In this document: positions 23,752 through 31,790 of the stretch, in pieces | Layout: every line of letters starts with the position of its first letter | How positions within the stretch are numbered: position 1 is the first letter of the stretch | NCBI RefSeq assembly: GCF_900142475.1 | Contig: NZ_FRAY01000015.1 | Span: 1-35,786, forward strand | Direction of reading: 5' to 3' | Length of the DNA: 35,786 bases | DNA from: Fibrobacter sp. UWH4 | GTDB taxonomy: Bacteria > Fibrobacterota > Fibrobacteria > Fibrobacterales > Fibrobacteraceae | Notes under the pieces: model-generated | The model's input: only the letters and a program-made list of their open reading frames with translations | What the model was told of the DNA's origin: nothing | Database searches by the model: none | Translations under genes and position numbers: made by a program

Positions 23752-24696
23752 ATGCTGAAACGTTTCGTCGCCTTTGCTTTCGTATCCGCCTCCCTCGCAC
23801 TTGCCGGGGAGCACTGGAACGTTGACGCGGGCGATGTCTCGATGAAGTTCCTCTCGATGCAGGTCTCGGCCCGCAGCGCCGCTCTTTCTGGAGCCGGAAC
23901 TGCTGACGCCAAGAGCGCCTCCGAAGTTTCCCGCAACCCACTCGCCATGGGTGCCGTGCAGGAAGCCGAAGCGGGCGTGAACCACGTCATCTTCCCCGAA
24001 AATACCGCCGACGACTTCTCGACGGCCTACTTCGCCCTCCCCTTCACCCTGTTCGACTTCCCGCTGACCTTCTCGGCAGGCGCCGAATACCTGGGCTACG
24101 ACGAAATCGAGGGCCGCGACGAAGAAGGCTTCAAGACCTCGGAATACAGCGCCTACGCCTGGGCCGTACAGGCAGGCCTCGGTAACCGCGGCAAGGCATT
24201 CCGCTGGGCCGCCACCGCAAGGTTTGCCTCGCAGACCATCGACGACGAGACCGCCATCGCGATCCTCGGCGACATCGGCGGCGCCTACAAGCTCGGCGAA
24301 TACTTCGCCCTGGGCGCCACCCTCACGAACTTCGGCTACATGAGCGACTACGACGGCGAAACGGAACACGAACCGATGGCACTCCAGGCGGGCATCACGG
24401 GAATCGTCCCCGTCGCACGCCTCCTCGGATTCCAAAGCCAGTGGGACCTGCACCTTTCCGCAGACGCCTACCGCCGTGCCGACATGGAAGACCCCGAATG
24501 GAGATTCGGCGGCGAACTCAACTACATGGAAACGCTCGCCCTCCGCGTTGGCTACGCGGCACGCCCCGACACCGAAGACGGCATCAGCGCGGGCCTCGGC
24601 GTCACCTTCGGCATGATCTCCTTCGACTACGCCTACAGCCCGAAAAAGGCTTTCGACGGTGGCTACCACTACCTGACGCTCGGAATGCGTTTCTAG
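23752..24696 (+). CDS. PorV/PorQ-like outer-membrane beta-barrel protein
   Basis: The 314-residue product has a signal peptide (about 1-18, VAFAFVSASLALAG) followed by the family opening MKFLSMQVSARSAALSGAGTADA (about 29-52) and RNPLAMG, typical of PorV/PorQ proteins, which are FadL-like barrels. The rest is alternating aromatic beta strands ending with an aromatic residue (YHYLTLGMRF), as expected for an outer-membrane barrel. In type IX secretion PorV shuttles cargo with C-terminal domains; the GH5 and surface proteins of this window carry such tails, so a link is plausible but unproven. The gene starts almost leaderless after TATTTTG and is convergent with the sigma-54 activator, with a six-base gap. 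Confidence 0.75.
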   Translation: MLKRFVAFAFVSASLALAGEHWNVDAGDVSMKFLSMQVSARSAALSGAGTADAKSASEVSRNPLAMGAVQEAEAGVNHVIFPENTADDFSTAYFALPFTLFDFPLTFSAGAEYLGYDEIEGRDEEGFKTSEYSAYAWAVQAGLGNRGKAFRWAATARFASQTIDDETAIAILGDIGGAYKLGEYFALGATLTNFGYMSDYDGETEHEPMALQAGITGIVPVARLLGFQSQWDLHLSADAYRRADMEDPEWRFGGELNYMETLALRVGYAARPDTEDGISAGLGVTFGMISFDYAYSPKKAFDGGYHYLTLGMRF

Positions 24697-24702
24697 CGGC
24701 AT

Positions 24703-25713
24703 TCAGCTGCTGTGCTTCTTGATCTGGTAATTCAGGCACCCTCGACTAATCCCCAGTTTCTGCGCGGTCACGCTCCGGTTTCCCTCGTTTTTCGCGAGTT
24801 CAGTACAAATTAAATTCCACTCGGGAGACGCCGCATAACGCCGAGCCCTTTCAGCAACCCTTTCACCGCCTCTTTCTCCGCATCTATCGCAGAGCCTTTC
24901 ATAGGCAAACTCGAAGTTCCTGAATCCGCCCATCATCAGGTGCTCCGGCGCCCCTGTACTATGGGGCGCAACGATGCCAGCTTCTTTTTGGGGCAGGGGC
25001 GCCTCGCCGAATTCCTCGTCCATCACTTTAGACAAAGTAACACCATACGATTGCAGCAACGAAAATCGCTGCAATACGTTCTTGAGTTGCCTCACGTTCC
25101 CCGGCCACGTTTTTTTCCGGAGCAGCGCCATTTCATAAGGGTTCAACATCCTCGCAGAGGCCCCGTTGACATCTCGCCACAGCTCGTGTACAATCCGCTC
25201 GAAATCTTCGCGTTCCCGCAGCGGCGGGATTTTCACCGGAAACACGTTCAGCCTGAAAAACAAGTCCTCACGGAAGCGACCCGCCGCGATCTCGCTACGC
25301 AAATCGCGGTTCGTCGCACACACGAGCCTAAAATTGACGGGGACACTCTCGTAGCAGCCGAGCGGCATCACCGTGCGCTCCTGCAGGATGCGCAGCAGCT
25401 TGCACTGCGTCTCTAGCGGCATTTCGCCGATTTCGTCAAGGAAGAGCGTCCCGCCTTCGGCCGAACGCACAAGCCCCGCGCGTTCCTCGCCCGCACCGGT
25501 AAACGCCCCCTTGCGATGCCCCTCCAGAATGCTCTCGGCAAGTCCCCGGGCAATCGCACCGCAATTCAATGCGACAAAGGGGCCGCCCGCCCTTTGGCTG
25601 TGCTCGTGGATAAAGCGGGCCGCCACCTCCTTCCCCGAACCGGATTCCCCGAGCAGAAGGACCGAGATGTCGGAATTCGCCGCAATCCGCAACATGGATT
25701 CGTGTCTATTCAT
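24703..25713 (-). CDS. Sigma-54-dependent transcriptional activator without sensor domain
   Basis: The 336-residue product is a bacterial enhancer-binding protein. The AAA+ core fills the N-terminus: Walker A GESGSGKE (22-29), the sigma-54 contact loop GAFTGA (69-74), Walker B LFLDE (90-94), then [20 protein letters not shown] and WPGNVRQL. A Fis-type helix-turn-helix ends the protein (about 308-333, [20 protein letters not shown]). No receiver, GAF or PAS domain precedes the core, as in PspF, so activity must be controlled by a partner or by expression. GGAGG lies four bases before the ATG. It is divergent from ktrB. No good -24/-12 promoter was found nearby. Confidence 0.92.
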   Translation of the reverse strand: MNRHESMLRIAANSDISVLLLGESGSGKEVAARFIHEHSQRAGGPFVALNCGAIARGLAESILEGHRKGAFTGAGEERAGLVRSAEGGTLFLDEIGEMPLETQCKLLRILQERTVMPLGCYESVPVNFRLVCATNRDLRSEIAAGRFREDLFFRLNVFPVKIPPLREREDFERIVHELWRDVNGASARMLNPYEMALLRKKTWPGNVRQLKNVLQRFSLLQSYGVTLSKVMDEEFGEAPLPQKEAGIVAPHSTGAPEHLMMGGFRNFEFAYERLCDRCGERGGERVAERARRYAASPEWNLICTELAKNEGNRSVTAQKLGISRGCLNYQIKKHSS

Positions 25714-25864
25714 ATAGCCTCCACTCTATACACGCTTTTTTCACACCGCCAACGAAGAAAACCGCGATTATTTTACACAATAGGCAAATTTTTTTACATA
25801 GCACGACGCCCTGCCATATTTCTATATTGGCACACTTTGCGTGCATACAGATCGGTTCGGTCAT

Positions 25865-25887
25865 GACAAGCATATTTGATGCTTGTC
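25865..25887. promoter_or_regulatory. Inverted repeat upstream of ktrB
   Basis: GACAAGCAT and ATGCTTGTC are perfect 9-bp arms around a five-base loop, 31 bases before the ktrB start and about 18 bases upstream of its -7 element. The position fits an operator. Confidence 0.5.
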
Positions 25888-25905
25888 GCGACTCTCACCT
25901 TATTC

Positions 25906-25913
25906 TATATTTG
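25906..25913 (+). promoter_or_regulatory. TAnnTTTG -7 promoter element of ktrB
   Basis: TATATTTG is followed by CCCCC and the ATG at 25919. With the usual distance from -7 element to start site, the mRNA would begin at or next to the start codon. Confidence 0.6.
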
Positions 25914-25918
25914 CCCCC

Positions 25919-27310
25919 ATGTTACGTTCTAGGTACGAAGCATTTGACTTCGTGGAAAAGAAGGCCGAAGTCAAGAAAAAGTCGGGCAACCCGATCTTGA
26001 TGATCGTGTCGGGCTACCTCGCGCTGGTTTCCTTGGGAGCGCTCCTCTTGTCGCTCCCGTTTGCGCAGCGTGAACCCGTCGGCATCCTCGACGCCTTCTT
26101 CACGGCCATGTCCGCCGTATGCGTCACCGGCCTTTCCACGATCGACATCAGCGCAAGCTTCACCCCCTTCGGCAACTGGGTGCTCGTTCTCCTGATGCAG
26201 GCGGGCGGTCTTGGAATCATGACGATTTCTACCGTGATTATCTTGCTTGCGGGCATGCACCCGGGATTCAACCACCAGTCGGCACTGCTTGCGAACTACA
26301 CGCAGGAAGGCAACGTCGACGCGGGCCGCATCCTGAAGGCAGTGCTTCCCTTTACCTTCGGCCTCGAGGCCATCGGCGCCGTCATCTACTTCACGCAGTT
26401 CAGCGGCATGGCCCTTTACGACCGCATTTTCTGCAGCCTTTTCCAGGCGGTCAGTTCCTTCTGTAACGTGGGCTTCACCTTGTTCCCCGATTCGCTCGTG
26501 CAATTCCAGCTGAACCCGCTCATGAACATTACCACCTGCGTGCTCGCCCTCGCGGGCGGCTTCGGCTTCCTCGCGATTACCGAAATGCGCTACGTGTTCG
26601 ACCTCAAGAAACGCGCCATCCGCAAGGTGTCGTTGCATACGCACATCGCCACGGGCTTCACGCTGATTATCGTCCTCGTGAGTATCGCGTTCTTCATGTT
26701 CAGCGAATGGAGCAACACCTTCGAGGGTCTGAACTTCGGGCAGAAACTGGAAACCAGCGCCTTCATGGCGTTCACCAGCCGCACGGCAGGCCTCAATACG
26801 ATCGATGTTCCCGCCCTCAGCGTGGGTTCGCTCTTCTTCTTCGTAATTATCATGCTCATCGGCGCTAACCCGGGTAGCTGCGGCGGCGGTATCAAGACCA
26901 CCACAACCGCCGTGATTTTCCTGCTCGGATTCAACCGACTGCTGGGCCGCAACAAGACGCAGATCCTTGGCCGCACCATTCCCGAAACCACCGTCGACAA
27001 GGCCGTGCGAATCTTCGTGGTGGCCATCGTGGTAGTCGTGGTCGCAACGCTTGTGCTGCTTGAAACCGAAGCGGCGGGCAACTCCATCGAACAGGTATCT
27101 TTCCTCAAGGTGTTCTTCGAGGTCGTCTCGGCCTACAGCACCTGCGGACTTTCGATGGGACTGACGCCGGACCTCTCGATTCCGGGCCGCATCGTGATCT
27201 GCCTCGTGATGTTCGTCGGCCGTATGGGACCGCTGTTCCTTATCTCCGCCGTGGCAAAGACGCAGGAGCAGGGCATGTGGTACGCCGAAGAAGACATCAT
27301 GGTGGGCTAA
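25919..27310 (+). CDS. ktrB: KtrB/TrkH-type potassium uptake channel subunit
   Basis: The 463-residue integral membrane protein forms the K+-conducting pore. The four selectivity-filter loops are visible: VCVTGLSTID, FCNVGFTLFP, RTAGLNTID and STCGLSMGL. Between them are the expected hydrophobic helices, and GANPGSCGGGIKTTT marks the gating region of the third repeat. Length (about 450) and a partner of about 220 residues fit the Ktr rather than the larger Trk type. The ATG at 25919 is chosen because it follows the promoter element directly; an in-frame TTG 12 codons upstream would lie in the promoter. A heptamer array and ktrA follow. Confidence 0.92.
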   Translation: MLRSRYEAFDFVEKKAEVKKKSGNPILMIVSGYLALVSLGALLLSLPFAQREPVGILDAFFTAMSAVCVTGLSTIDISASFTPFGNWVLVLLMQAGGLGIMTISTVIILLAGMHPGFNHQSALLANYTQEGNVDAGRILKAVLPFTFGLEAIGAVIYFTQFSGMALYDRIFCSLFQAVSSFCNVGFTLFPDSLVQFQLNPLMNITTCVLALAGGFGFLAITEMRYVFDLKKRAIRKVSLHTHIATGFTLIIVLVSIAFFMFSEWSNTFEGLNFGQKLETSAFMAFTSRTAGLNTIDVPALSVGSLFFFVIIMLIGANPGSCGGGIKTTTTAVIFLLGFNRLLGRNKTQILGRTIPETTVDKAVRIFVVAIVVVVVATLVLLETEAAGNSIEQVSFLKVFFEVVSAYSTCGLSMGLTPDLSIPGRIVICLVMFVGRMGPLFLISAVAKTQEQGMWYAEEDIMVG

Positions 27311-27313
27311 TTT

Positions 27314-27441
27314 AGACGAAAGACGAGAAAAAACAATTCGGATTTCGGAATTCGGAATTCAGAATTATTCTAAATCCGAAATCTGAACTCTGAATTCTGA
27401 ATTTTCCTAACCACTGACAACAGACTACTAACTACCGTCTA
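27314..27441. repeat. Heptamer-iterated inverted array, locus 2
   Basis: Units of exactly 7 bp fill the ktrB-ktrA spacer: AGACGAA-type twice (27314-27327), then an AATTCGG-like unit four times (27335-27362), then the inverse CTGAATT-like unit four times (27376-27403), then CTGACAA/CAGACTA-type units to about 27441. The second and third blocks are inverted complements and would form a stem of about 30 bp. Confidence 0.75.
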
Positions 27442-27461
27442 CTTTTACTACATTATAGCCC

Positions 27462-28118
27462 ATGGCTTCTAAACAATTCGTAGTAATCGGTCTCGGAAAC
27501 ACGGGCTATTTCTTGGCCCGCCATCTGACCGCACTTGGACACGACGTGATGGTCGTGGACCCGAGCCCCGAAAAGATCCAGGATATCTCGAACCAGGTGT
27601 CGCAGGCGGTCGTTGCCGACGGCACCCGCAAGAAGCAGCTCCAGTCGCTGCCGCTTTCCAAGGTGGACAGCGTCATCTGCTGTATCGGTGAAGACCTGCA
27701 GGCATCGCTCCTGACAGTCCTCAACCTCAAGGAACTGGGCGTGAAGCACATCATCGCAAAGTCCAGTAGTCCCGCCCATACCATTATCCTCGAAAAGCTC
27801 GGCGTGGCGGACATCTTCCATCCCGAACGCGACATGGCCATCTCGCTCGCGGAAAGGCTCAACCGCCCGAACATGCTCGACTACCTGCCGTTCATGGAAG
27901 GCTTCTCCATCGTGGAAATCGCCTGCCCGGCAGCGTTCCTCGGCAAGACCCTGAAGGACCTCTCCCTGACGCACAAGTACGGCATCCAGGTGATCGCCAT
28001 CCGCGACCCGCTGGAACCCACACCCAAGATCGGTAACATCGCCGACTACGTGCTCAAGGAAAACGACGTGCTGTTCGTCATCGGCCCAAACGAGGCCCTG
28101 GACAAGCTGAAGGCGTAA
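27462..28118 (+). CDS. ktrA: KtrA/TrkA-type regulatory RCK protein
   Basis: The 218-residue cytoplasmic protein gates the potassium channel in response to nucleotides. The N-terminal Rossmann fold is clear: FVVIGLGNTGYFLARHL (5-21) with the GxGxxG loop and the acidic end of strand 2 in VMVVDPSPEKI. The C-terminal part (about 135-218, VEIACPAAFLGKTLKDLSL...NDVLFVIGPNEALDKL) is a TrkA-C domain, which in KtrA binds small ligands such as c-di-AMP. It follows ktrB by 151 bases that contain the heptamer array. TACATTATAG lies just before the start but no Shine-Dalgarno does. Confidence 0.92.
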   Translation: MASKQFVVIGLGNTGYFLARHLTALGHDVMVVDPSPEKIQDISNQVSQAVVADGTRKKQLQSLPLSKVDSVICCIGEDLQASLLTVLNLKELGVKHIIAKSSSPAHTIILEKLGVADIFHPERDMAISLAERLNRPNMLDYLPFMEGFSIVEIACPAAFLGKTLKDLSLTHKYGIQVIAIRDPLEPTPKIGNIADYVLKENDVLFVIGPNEALDKLKA

Positions 28119-28181
28119 AGTCCCCAAGACATTAGACGATTTATTTATCGTAACAAAATGCTTTTTCTGTAATTTGCAAGG

Positions 28182-28212
28182 TGGCTATGCAGTAGCCATC
28201 GTGGCATTTTTT
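28182..28212 (+). terminator. Probable terminator after ktrA
   Basis: TGGCTA-TGCAG-TAGCCA is a perfect 6-bp hairpin, and the overlapping GCCA-TCG-TGGC is followed by ATTTTTTT. Either fold could end the ktrA transcript 64 bases past its stop. Confidence 0.55.
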
Positions 28213-28272
28213 TGAAATGAAAATGCGTTTCTTATACCTAAACCGCTATAAAACTAATTGTATAATTCGAGA

Positions 28273-28881
28273 CTATTCAAATAGATACTTCATATTTTCA
28301 TTGTTCTTATCAAAGCAAAATTCTTTTTCACTTATCGGCAAAGTGACAAAACAATAACCGCCATGGCAGCCCAATTTCGACGAAATTGAAAAATTATAAT
28401 CTGGATTACCATCATTCAGTAAACTAATCTCAAAACTGAACAGCCATGCCGTATCTTGCTCTGAAATTGCATAGATATGCTCTTTCCCCTTCAGCAAGCT
28501 GTCAACCTTGATTTCGTCCAGTTGATTAGCCTTCTTTATTTGGAAAAAGACATCTTTACTTTTTAAGGACGCATTATATTTTATATAACACCCTAGTTTA
28601 ACGAACCAATCTTCATATTCGGAATCAACCTCTTCATCATTATAAGAATAATGGTAAAATTGGTCATCTTTATTTTTCTTAAAAAATAACTCAGTATTAC
28701 TTTTACAAAGAATCTTTTCATCCGTATAAGCCCTAACATCACTTACCTGCGTTGTTGAAATTACGCTGATCGCAGCAACCTGGTTTGAATCAATGCAATT
28801 ATATGTGTCTGGATCTACAGTTTCCAAGCAAGATGTTAAAGCAAAGGTAAAAAACAAAAAAAGTGATTTATAGATATTCAT
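28273..28881 (-). CDS. Hypothetical lipoprotein
   Basis: The 202-residue product has a lipoprotein signal: a charged start, a Phe/Leu-rich core (SLFLFFTFA) and a lipobox LTSC with Cys18. The mature part is acidic and beta-rich, with several cysteines (LGCYIKYN, LGCHGGYCFVTLP) that could form disulfides. I do not recognise a family. It is more AT-rich than the neighbouring core genes. It starts five bases after the stop of a possible small ORF at 28887-29003. Confidence 0.7.
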   Translation of the reverse strand: MNIYKSLFLFFTFALTSCLETVDPDTYNCIDSNQVAAISVISTTQVSDVRAYTDEKILCKSNTELFFKKNKDDQFYHYSYNDEEVDSEYEDWFVKLGCYIKYNASLKSKDVFFQIKKANQLDEIKVDSLLKGKEHIYAISEQDTAWLFSFEISLLNDGNPDYNFSISSKLGCHGGYCFVTLPISEKEFCFDKNNENMKYLFE

Positions 28882-28886
28882 AAAAG

Positions 28887-29003
28887 CTATCTCACTATAA
28901 AACTTATCGTATAGTTTAGCATTGCATCATCCTCTTGTTTTGCAATAGCATTGCTGGGTTTGTACAGGAACAAAAAGAACCCAAACAAAAGAAGGTTCTT
29001 TAT
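28887..29003 (-). CDS. Possible small secreted ORF or gene remnant without ATG start
   Basis: The minus strand is open for 38 codons ending at TAG (28887-28889). It encodes KNLLLFGFFLFLYKPSNAIA, which looks like a signal peptide, then KQEDDAMLNYTISFIVR, which resembles a single beta strand. The codon in the natural start position is ATA; a TTG four codons later could also serve. It may be a deletion remnant joining the signal peptide and last strand of a secreted protein, or a tiny gene coupled to the lipoprotein downstream. Confidence 0.3.
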   Translation of the reverse strand: MKNLLLFGFFLFLYKPSNAIAKQEDDAMLNYTISFIVR

Positions 29004-29024
29004 CTGACTTACGTATAAATTAGG

Positions 29025-29612
29025 CTAGAACACCGGCTGGTTCGAGACAGCCTTCTCGGACTTGCGACCGGCACCCGCATTCTTTTCGGTAGCGAGCTTG
29101 CGGTGCGTCACGGAGCCAACCACGAAATAGCGGCCGTCCTTCTGGACGAGGGCCGTGTAGATGTTGAGCACCTTGACCGAGAACCACTGCTGGTAAAGGT
29201 TCAGCAAGTTTTCCTTGAGGGAAGAAGTCTCGTCGATAGCGGGGTTGGCCGAGGGCTTGCCGTACTTGAGCGTGAACTGCTCGGACATATAGGCGACAGC
29301 TTCGAAGGACTTGCTCAGACGGGCGCGTTCCACACGGCCGGTACGGATTTCGAAGGAGTAGAACTTGTCATTCTTGTTGAAAATGAAATCGACCTGCACA
29401 GGCAGTTCGCCGAACATGAACACGGGGATAACGACGCGTTCACCCTCGCCGCTCTGACCGTAGGGCTCGTAACCGAGCTTCATCACTTCTTCGATAACGG
29501 TTTCGCGGGAGGCCCCGAACGGAATTCCGGCAAAGTCGTTATAACGTTGAGCAACCGCTTCCAAAGACAGAAGCAGCGTCAAGAGCGTTACTATAAATCC
29601 GATTCGTTTCAC
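29025..29612 (-). CDS. Hypothetical secreted protein
   Basis: The 195-residue product starts with a signal peptide (about 1-21, RIGFIVTLLTLLLSLEAVA). The mature part has an FAGIPFGASRETVIEEV start, a pattern seen in small periplasmic proteins of unknown role where a short loop leads into a helix, and then strands with VDFIFNKNDKFYSFEIR. The C-terminus is Lys/Arg-rich. I cannot assign a function. The start is a GTG at 29612 with GGAGA six bases upstream. Confidence 0.7.
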   Translation of the reverse strand: MKRIGFIVTLLTLLLSLEAVAQRYNDFAGIPFGASRETVIEEVMKLGYEPYGQSGEGERVVIPVFMFGELPVQVDFIFNKNDKFYSFEIRTGRVERARLSKSFEAVAYMSEQFTLKYGKPSANPAIDETSSLKENLLNLYQQWFSVKVLNIYTALVQKDGRYFVVGSVTHRKLATEKNAGAGRKSEKAVSNQPVF

Positions 29613-29704
29613 AGGAATCTCCTAAATCCAATGTAAAAGATAGTAAACTTCTTTCGGTTGTTAAGTCCTTTATGGATAATTTTTTAGAAAAACTTACGAT
29701 TATC

Positions 29705-29713
29705 TATATTTTG
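29705..29713 (+). promoter_or_regulatory. -7-like promoter element of aroC
   Basis: TATATTTTG, one base longer than TAnnTTTG, lies four bases before the aroC ATG. No Shine-Dalgarno is present, so the mRNA is probably leaderless or nearly so. Confidence 0.5.
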
Positions 29714-29717
29714 TGGC

Positions 29718-30800
29718 ATGTCCAGCACTTTTGGTAAAATTTTTAGCGTCTCCACTTGGGGCGAATCCCACGGTCCGGCAGTAGGTTCGGTCCTGGACGG
29801 ATGCCCCGCAGGTCTCGAAATCTCCGAAGAGGAAATCCAGGCGGAACTCAACCGCCGCCGCCCCGGGCAGGGCAAGATGACCACCGCCCGCGACGAGAAG
29901 GACCAGGTGAAAATCCTTTCGGGAGTCTTCGAAGGAAAGACCACCGGCACCCCGATTTCGTTTGCCGTCTTTAACGAGGACCAGCGCAGCCATGACTACG
30001 CCGAGATCCAGAAATGGTACCGACCGGGACACGCGGACCTGTGCTACGACCTCAAGTACGGGTTCAGGGACTACCGTGGCGGTGGACGCAGCTCCGCCCG
30101 CGAAACGATCGGCCGCGTAGCCGCCGGCGCCGTCGCGAAAAAGCTCTTAAAGCAGGTGAACGGCACCGAGATTATCGCCTGGGTGAATTCCATCGGCGAA
30201 GTCGACTGCGGCCCTGTGGACCTGAACACCCTCTCGCTTGAACAGATCGAAGAATCCCCCGTGCGCTGCCCCGACAAGGAAGCGAGCGCCAAGATGGAAC
30301 AAGCCGTACTCGATGCACGCGCCAACGGCGACAGCATCGGCGGCACCGTATGCCTCCTGGTCAAGAATCCTCCGGTGGCGCTGGGCGAACCGGTGTTCGA
30401 CCGCCTGGACGCGCTACTCGCGCAGGCGATGCTGTCGATCCCCGCCTGCAAGGGATTCGAAATCGGAAGCGGTTTCGCCTCGGCACGCATGCACGGGAGC
30501 AAGCACAACGACGAACTTTACTTTGACGGTCACCGTTACCGCACCCGCACCAACAACGCAGGTGGCAGCCTCGGCGGCATCAGCAACGGCGAGCCCATCT
30601 ACTGCCGCATGGCCTTCAAGCCGACCGCCACGATCTCGCAGGAACAGAAGACCGCCGGTCGCGGTGGCGAAAACGGAACGCTCGCCGCTCGTGGACGCCA
30701 CGACCCTTGCGTCGCCGTACGCGCCCCGGTGATTGTCGAAAGCATGGCCGCCCTCGTCCTTGCGGACCTGTTCTTGCAGCAAAAGAGAAACTGCCTGTAG
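29718..30800 (+). CDS. aroC: Chorismate synthase
   Basis: The 360-residue product converts 5-enolpyruvylshikimate 3-phosphate to chorismate using reduced FMN, the last shared step of aromatic amino-acid synthesis. Family signatures are visible throughout: FSVSTWGESHGPAVG (9-23), RRRPGQGKMTT (46-56), RPGHADLCYDLKYGFRDYRGGG (about 99-120) with RSSARET following, GSKHNDE, NNAGGSLGGISNG and GRHDPC near the C-terminus. Length fits the family. The lpxK gene follows after 51 bases. Confidence 0.97.
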   Translation: MSSTFGKIFSVSTWGESHGPAVGSVLDGCPAGLEISEEEIQAELNRRRPGQGKMTTARDEKDQVKILSGVFEGKTTGTPISFAVFNEDQRSHDYAEIQKWYRPGHADLCYDLKYGFRDYRGGGRSSARETIGRVAAGAVAKKLLKQVNGTEIIAWVNSIGEVDCGPVDLNTLSLEQIEESPVRCPDKEASAKMEQAVLDARANGDSIGGTVCLLVKNPPVALGEPVFDRLDALLAQAMLSIPACKGFEIGSGFASARMHGSKHNDELYFDGHRYRTRTNNAGGSLGGISNGEPIYCRMAFKPTATISQEQKTAGRGGENGTLAARGRHDPCVAVRAPVIVESMAALVLADLFLQQKRNCL

Positions 30801-30810
30801 GAGCGAGGTC

Positions 30811-30845
30811 GCGGCGTTGCCGCTTTGAGGTATGAGGTTTGAGCA
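30811..30845. repeat. Short heptamer array with hairpin, locus 3
   Basis: GCGGC-GTT-GCCGC (30811-30823) is a small hairpin, followed immediately by TTGAGGT, ATGAGGT and TTGAGCA (30825-30845), three 7-bp units. It fills the aroC-lpxK spacer. Confidence 0.5.
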
Positions 30846-30851
30846 AGAAGA

Positions 30852-31766
30852 ATGAAGAGCTTAGCCATTGTCCTCTGTTACCGTGCCGCCTACCTGTTGC
30901 ATCACGCAATTTGCCTTAGGCCGGGGAAACCGCTGAGGCATTCGCGGCTTGTCGTTGTCGGAGCCTACCGCACCGGTGGCGCGGGAAAGACGCCCTTCTG
31001 CACCTGGCTTGCAGAAACACTTTCCGCGCATGAGAAACACGTCGCCATTCTCTGTCACGAATACGCCTACGACGAAGCGGCAATGCTCCAGGAACATTTT
31101 GCAGGAACTCCCCGTGTCAAAATCTTTACGACGCGCAACCGTTACCGCCTCGCCCACGAACTAGACCGCACCCAGGAATTCGACTTCATCCTCTGCGACG
31201 ACGGCTTCGAAGACAGCAGGCTCGTCGGGGCGACCACCTTCGTGCTCCTCTGGGAAAATGCACCCACACGCCTCTGCGAACTGTGGCCGCTAGGAAGTGC
31301 CAGGAGCCTCGCCAAAGATCACTCCGACCACCACTCCGGCCGCACAGTCGAAATCCGCTGCAACGGCTCCGCCTCAAAAATCCGATTTGCCATAGACAAC
31401 ATAACAAACAGGAAAGGCGAAGACCTCCGGAGTGTTCAGGGTTCAGCGCATTACAGACAAATAAACATTTTCTGCGGAATCGGAGACCCGGAGCGCCTTT
31501 GCAACGACATCCGGGAACAGGGAATCGCCATCACGGGAACGACCTTCTTGAAGGACCACGACCGCCATTTTTCGGACAAATTGCAAAGGGCCCTGCAAGA
31601 AAATCCGCAAAGCGCCTTCGTCATTACCGAAAAAGACGCGGCGCGCCTTGAAAAAGCCCCCGAAAAGCCTTTCCCGTGGCCCGACAACCTCTATATTGCC
31701 CGCCAAAAGACCATCGTAGACGAGACCCTGGCCCATCGCATTTTGTACGAATTGTTAAATTCATAG
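30852..31766 (+). CDS. lpxK: Divergent LpxK, tetraacyldisaccharide 4'-kinase
   Basis: The 304-residue product phosphorylates the lipid A precursor at the inner membrane. An N-terminal amphipathic or membrane helix (about 5-22) precedes the P-loop VVGAYRTGGAGKTP (35-48), which matches the LpxK pattern VGNxxxGGxGKTP. DFILCDDGFEDSRL (111-124) replaces the common DDGxQHxxL, and the usual SRGYG after the P-loop is CHEYA here. Late motifs FCGIGDPERL, DHDRHF and VITEKDAARL are well preserved. Sequence and motif order support LpxK, but the altered residues make it a divergent form. The gene probably shares a transcript with aroC. Confidence 0.82.
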   Translation: MKSLAIVLCYRAAYLLHHAICLRPGKPLRHSRLVVVGAYRTGGAGKTPFCTWLAETLSAHEKHVAILCHEYAYDEAAMLQEHFAGTPRVKIFTTRNRYRLAHELDRTQEFDFILCDDGFEDSRLVGATTFVLLWENAPTRLCELWPLGSARSLAKDHSDHHSGRTVEIRCNGSASKIRFAIDNITNRKGEDLRSVQGSAHYRQINIFCGIGDPERLCNDIREQGIAITGTTFLKDHDRHFSDKLQRALQENPQSAFVITEKDAARLEKAPEKPFPWPDNLYIARQKTIVDETLAHRILYELLNS

Positions 31767-31790
31767 TAAATTTACACGAAGGATTGGGAA

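Noticed and set aside
25829-25846. Sigma-54 promoter (GGCAC...TTGC) between the sigma-54 activator gene and ktrB
   Set aside because: The spacing between GG and GC is 8 or 12 bases instead of the required 10, and ktrB already has a good TAnnTTTG element.
25883-25918. TTG start giving ktrB 12 extra residues
   Set aside because: This stretch contains the TATATTTG promoter element, so it is unlikely to be translated.
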